A DNA stretch of 64,000 nt, taken from positions 309,625 through 373,624 of the forward strand of contig NZ_JACVQA010000001.1 in NCBI RefSeq assembly GCF_018881595.1. Direction: 5' to 3'. The stretch comes from Polynucleobacter sp. UK-Gri1-W3 (GTDB taxonomy: Bacteria; Pseudomonadota; Gammaproteobacteria; Burkholderiales; Burkholderiaceae). Positions within the stretch are counted from its first letter, which is position 1; every line of letters begins with the position of its first letter. The translations under genes and the position numbers were made by a program. Positions 60,879-64,000 of the stretch are shown in pieces. The notes below the pieces were generated by a model. It saw only the letters and a program-made list of their open reading frames with translations, was not told where the DNA came from and made no database searches.

Positions 60879-61799
60879 ATGTTTGAACTTCTCGGAATTA
60901 CCCCTCAAGGGCTGGTAGCCCAGCTCTTGGTGGGGCTGATTAATGGCTCGTTTTATGCCATTTTGAGTTTGGGATTGGCCATTATTTTTGGCCTTCTCAA
61001 CATCATTAATTTTGCGCATGGGGCTCAGTACACCATGGGTGCTTTTATTGCCTGGATTGGTTTAACTCAAATTAGCCAATGGCTTGGCTTTCCGGACTTA
61101 TCTATCAATTATTGGTTTGCACTGATTGTTGTGCCGCTGGTGTTGGCGGGATTTGGTTTAATTCTTGAGCGCACGATGTTGCGCCGCTTGTATCACCTTG
61201 ATCACTTGTATGGTTTGTTGTTGACTTTTGGTTTGGCTCTCATAATTGAGGGTATGTTCCGTCATTGGTACGGCATCTCTGGTGAGAGTTATCCAGCCCC
61301 GGAGTTGTTACAGGGAGCAATCCCCTTAGAATCGCTGGGCATCATCCTGCCTAAGTATCGTGTATGGGTTGTAGTGATTTCCATGACGGTATGCTTTTCA
61401 ACTTGGTATGTCATTGAGCGTACCAAGTTGGGCGCCTATTTACGCGCTGGAACTGAAAATCCTAAACTGCTGCAAGCATTTGGCATCAATGTTCCGTTGA
61501 TGATTTCTTTGGCCTACGCATACGGCGTTGGTTTGGCTGGTTTTGCTGGTGTTTTGGCAGCCCCAATTTTCCAGGTAAATCCTTTAATGGGTTCTAACCT
61601 CATCATTGTTGTTTTTGCCGTGGTGGTGATTGGTGGCATGGGCTCCATCATGGGCGCCATATTGACTGGCTTAGGGTTGGGTCTTGTTGAGGGCCTCACC
61701 AAAGTCTTTTATCCAGAGGCGTCTGGCGTTGTGATTTTTGTGATCATGGCAATTGTTTTGTTGATTCGTCCTGCTGGTCTGTTTGGGCGGGAGAAATAA
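60879..61799 (+). CDS. livH: ABC transporter permease LivH-like
   Basis: A 306-residue inner-membrane permease with about eight transmembrane segments. GLINGSFYAILSLGLAIIFGLLNIINFAHGAQYTMGAF is the classic LivH start; the coupling loop is near LRAGTENPKLLQAFGINV; GGMGSIMGAILTGLGLGLVEG follows. It pairs with LivM encoded 2 bp downstream. Confidence 0.94.
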   Translation: MFELLGITPQGLVAQLLVGLINGSFYAILSLGLAIIFGLLNIINFAHGAQYTMGAFIAWIGLTQISQWLGFPDLSINYWFALIVVPLVLAGFGLILERTMLRRLYHLDHLYGLLLTFGLALIIEGMFRHWYGISGESYPAPELLQGAIPLESLGIILPKYRVWVVVISMTVCFSTWYVIERTKLGAYLRAGTENPKLLQAFGINVPLMISLAYAYGVGLAGFAGVLAAPIFQVNPLMGSNLIIVVFAVVVIGGMGSIMGAILTGLGLGLVEGLTKVFYPEASGVVIFVIMAIVLLIRPAGLFGREK

Positions 61800-61801
61800 A
61801 T

Positions 61802-62731
61802 ATGAATCCAAAAACAAAACTGCTATACGGCATCTTGATTCTGATTGCGCTGTTATTGCCATTCCAGGATTTTATTTATCTTGTGTTTGCAATGAAGGTT
61901 TTGTGCTTTGCTCTTTTTGCCTGCGCATTTAACTTGTTGCTTGGTTTTACCGGGCTGCTGTCTTTTGGTCATGCCGCCTTCTTTGGAACCGCGGCTTACA
62001 TTACGGCCTATTTTTGTAAAGAGGCTGGCTTATCCCCTGAGCTTGGCATTGTGCTCGGCATGCTTGGGTCTGGAGCTCTTGGGTTCTTGATCGGCGCACT
62101 CGCCATTCGTAGGCAAGGTATTTATTTTGCAATGGTGACCTTAGCCCTGTCGCAAATGGTTTACTTCCTGGCGGTTCAACTTCCCTTCACTGGCGGTGAA
62201 GATGGAATTCAGGGTGTTCCTCGCGGCATGTTGTTTGGCCTGATCGACTTGAAAAATGATGTGGCGATGTATTACTTTGTTCTGGCTGTTTTCTTATTTG
62301 GTTTTGCTGTGATCATGCGCGCAGTACACTCTCCATTTGGTCAGGTGCTGAAGGCAATCCGTGAAAACGAGCCTCGTGCAATTTCTCTTGGTTACGATGT
62401 TGATCGCTTTAAATTAATGTCCTTTGTAATCTCCGCCGCTCTTTCCGGGTTGGCTGGGTCAATGAAGTCCCTGGTGTTCCAGTTGGCCACATTGACTGAT
62501 GTTCATTGGCACATGTCAGGCGAGGTTGTATTGATGACCTTGCTTGGTGGCATGGGAACTATTCTCGGCCCTGTGGTTGGCGCCGGGATTGTTGTCGGTC
62601 TGCAGAACTATTTAGCAAACATCGGTTCTTGGAGCACGATTGCTACGGGATTTATTTTTGTAATTTGCGTTTTAGCATTCCGTCGCGGTGTAGTTGGAGA
62701 AATTGCTGCGCACTATAAAAACAAAAACTAA
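61802..62731 (+). CDS. livM: ABC transporter permease LivM-like
   Basis: A 309-residue permease with about eight to nine transmembrane segments. LLLGFTGLLSFGHAAFFGTAAY is the LivM signature, the coupling loop is IRENEPRAISLGYDVDRFKL, and LLGGMGTILGPVVGAGIVVGLQNYL follows. It is the last gene of the operon; a strong hairpin lies 33 bp after its stop. Confidence 0.94.
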   Translation: MNPKTKLLYGILILIALLLPFQDFIYLVFAMKVLCFALFACAFNLLLGFTGLLSFGHAAFFGTAAYITAYFCKEAGLSPELGIVLGMLGSGALGFLIGALAIRRQGIYFAMVTLALSQMVYFLAVQLPFTGGEDGIQGVPRGMLFGLIDLKNDVAMYYFVLAVFLFGFAVIMRAVHSPFGQVLKAIRENEPRAISLGYDVDRFKLMSFVISAALSGLAGSMKSLVFQLATLTDVHWHMSGEVVLMTLLGGMGTILGPVVGAGIVVGLQNYLANIGSWSTIATGFIFVICVLAFRRGVVGEIAAHYKNKN

Positions 62732-62763
62732 GTTTTTGTTTTTCCTTTTATTATTTGATTTTT

Positions 62764-62789
62764 AGTATGGCGCCATAAAGCGCCATACT
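62764..62789 (+). terminator. Hairpin after livM
   Basis: AGTATGGCGC-CATAAA-GCGCCATACT, a perfect 10-bp stem. AT-rich sequence but no real T tract follows, so termination strength is uncertain. Confidence 0.6.
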
Positions 62790-62844
62790 CATTTAATTAA
62801 AAGAGACTCTCATCGAATTTTCAATTTATATTTGGCCGCTGCTT

Positions 62845-63588
62845 TTGGCTACCGCTTTTTTTGCAGGGCTTGTTGATGCTGTTGCCGGAGGGGGCGGCTT
62901 AATTCAGGTCCCTGCTTTGTTTGCAGCCTATCCAGACGCACCCCCAGCAACATTGCTTGCAACCAATAAGCTTGCTTCGGTTGGGGGGACGGTTAATGCT
63001 GCGCGCAAATTTCTGCGCCATGTTTCTTTGCCTTGGGCAGTTGTAGGTGTAGCAATTGTTGCAGCTTTTGTGGGCTCGCTTATGGGTGCAAACGCTGTAA
63101 GCCACATTCCTGCAGAGCCTTTGCGGAAGGCCCTTCCCTTTGTTTTAGTTTTTTTATTAATCTACACCTGGTTTCAGCCCTCACTTGGTGAGGCTCACGC
63201 CCCAAAGGGCGTGACAACATATCAGCAATTTAAAGCTTTACTCCTTGGCCTCATTATTGGTTTTTATGATGGGTTCTTTGGCCCTGGAACCGGGAGCTTT
63301 TTACTGTTTGGTTTTGTGCGCTTCTTTGGCTTTGACTTCTTGCATGCATCTGCAGCAACAAAACTAGTAAACGCGGCCACCAACTTGGCGGCTATTTTGA
63401 TGTTAGCTAGTCTTGGACAAATTAATTGGGCCTTGGGATTTGTGATGATGATTGCCAATATTGCGGGGAGTCAATTCGGTAGTCGCCTGGCAATTAAGCA
63501 TGGTAGCGGTTTTGTAAGAAAAGCTTTTTTACTTATTGTGAGCGCACTGATATTGAAGTCAGCTTGGAATGCTTATTTCTCCAATTAA
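62845..63588 (+). CDS. TSUP (TauE/SafE) family permease, 5' end uncertain
   Basis: At least 247 residues with about eight transmembrane segments. FFAGLVDAVAGGGGLIQVPALFAAYP is the TSUP signature, repeated in weaker form as GLIIGFYDGFFGPGTGSFL. The family exports or imports sulfite, organosulfonates and similar anions. The frame is open upstream to 62797 and encodes the rest of TM1 (IEFSIYIWPLLLATAFF), but that stretch has no ATG or GTG. The TTG at 62845 would cut TM1, so the real start is probably a rare codon such as ATC at 62812 or ATT. Alternatively an ATG has been lost. Confidence 0.85.
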   Translation: MATAFFAGLVDAVAGGGGLIQVPALFAAYPDAPPATLLATNKLASVGGTVNAARKFLRHVSLPWAVVGVAIVAAFVGSLMGANAVSHIPAEPLRKALPFVLVFLLIYTWFQPSLGEAHAPKGVTTYQQFKALLLGLIIGFYDGFFGPGTGSFLLFGFVRFFGFDFLHASAATKLVNAATNLAAILMLASLGQINWALGFVMMIANIAGSQFGSRLAIKHGSGFVRKAFLLIVSALILKSAWNAYFSN

Positions 63589-63639
63589 ATCAATCACTTA
63601 GAAATAGTACTCTTATTATCTGGTTACTTTGATAGTTTT

Positions 63640-63655
63640 TGTTTCACGTGAAACA
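63640..63655. promoter_or_regulatory. parS centromere site
   Basis: TGTTTCACGTGAAACA, a perfect 16-bp palindrome identical to the consensus ParB-binding parS. It lies 40 bp before mnmG and about 10 kb from oriC, as expected for chromosome segregation sites. Confidence 0.93.
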
Positions 63656-63694
63656 AACAAAATGCTATGATCATCGCCCTATCTGAGGCAAATC

Positions 63695-64000
63695 ATGCGT
63701 TATTCCAAAAGTTTCGATGTCATCGTAGTTGGCGGCGGCCACGCTGGGACTGAGGCCGCCCTTGCATCTGCCCGCATGGGTTGCGAAACCCTATTAATTA
63801 CTCACAGCATTGAAAGCCTCGGCGCTATGAGCTGCAATCCCTCTATTGGCGGGATTGGCAAAGGACATTTAGTTAAAGAAATTGACGCCATGGGTGGCGC
63901 AATGGCGGCCGCTACGGATGAGGCTGGTATTCAGTTCAGAATCCTCAATTCCAGCAAGGGCCCGGCTGTTAGGGCTACGCGCGCCCAAGGCGACCGCATT
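63695..64000 (+). CDS. mnmG: tRNA modification enzyme MnmG, N-terminal part
   Basis: The gene starts at 63695 ([20 protein letters not shown]) and runs off the window. The FAD-binding [17 protein letters not shown], the [20 protein letters not shown] block (split) and [18 protein letters not shown] with its Arg residues are typical of MnmG/GidA. It forms with MnmE the complex that makes the cmnm5U modification. Neighbouring rsmG-parA-parB would be expected beyond the window. Confidence 0.96.
   Translation, partial: MRYSKSFDVIVVGGGHAGTEAALASARMGCETLLITHSIESLGAMSCNPSIGGIGKGHLVKEIDAMGGAMAAATDEAGIQFRILNSSKGPAVRATRAQGDRI

Overview
The window is a stretch of a small-genome betaproteobacterial chromosome that includes the replication origin. 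Gene content and order (rpmH-dnaA-dnaN-gyrB, an RsmB/HtpX/Fmt/Def block, GTP-dependent pckG, topB, livGFKHM, mnmG with an adjacent parS) and moderate GC point to Burkholderiaceae, most likely the freshwater genus Polynucleobacter. The genus call is inference from protein recognition, not a database search.

Layout. (1) 1-3.8 kb: end of katG, a TPR lipoprotein-sized secreted protein, a FieF-like cation transporter and a family 2 glycosyltransferase. (2) 3.8-11.1 kb: four small gene islets, each bounded by a degenerate copy of the 3' end of tRNA-Phe plus a terminator-like hairpin. They carry sulfite dehydrogenase (sorA/sorB-like), a HigBA-like and a YefM/YoeB-like toxin-antitoxin pair, and a LysR/SbtA bicarbonate transporter/DUF6671-like set. 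(3) 11.08-11.16 kb: the intact tRNA-Phe (GAA) gene, minus strand. (4) 11.2-13.1 kb and 13.1-33.9 kb: two tandem accessory islands, each ending in a duplicate of the 5' half and -10 box of tRNA-Phe. The larger one carries eight copies of a 19-bp inverted repeat (consensus GCGTCTAGTTRCKRGACGC), four in one orientation then four in the other, which divide it into seven cassette-like units. Cargo includes a 188-aa stand-alone tyrosine recombinase, a larger tyrosine integrase, an AAA+ ATPase module, a MazG-like pyrophosphohydrolase with two nuclease-helicase proteins, an orphan phage gp32-like ssDNA-binding protein, small secreted proteins, an Mrr-like restriction enzyme, and a GntR/sulfatase/Bug organosulfate set. 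(5) 34.0-51.8 kb: core genes, nearly all on the minus strand and running away from the origin. (6) 51.8-57.8 kb: rpmH/dnaA/dnaN/gyrB and the origin, with DnaA boxes and DnaA-trio-like repeats between dnaA and dnaN. (7) 57.8-64 kb: a frameshifted DUF3717-like gene, a branched-chain amino-acid-type ABC transporter operon, a TSUP permease, a perfect parS site and the start of mnmG.

The main novelty candidate is the hairpin-delimited cassette array at 14.3-33.7 kb. Repeats abut or overlap the stop codons of neighbouring genes, arm changes are compensated so that pairing is kept, and each interval holds a functionally separate gene set. Together with the nested tRNA-Phe fragments on both sides of one intact tRNA, this looks like a hotspot that grows from both ends of the tRNA gene and has an internal cassette-style architecture. 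The enzyme that recognises the repeats is unknown; the 188-aa recombinase encoded inside the array is the first candidate.
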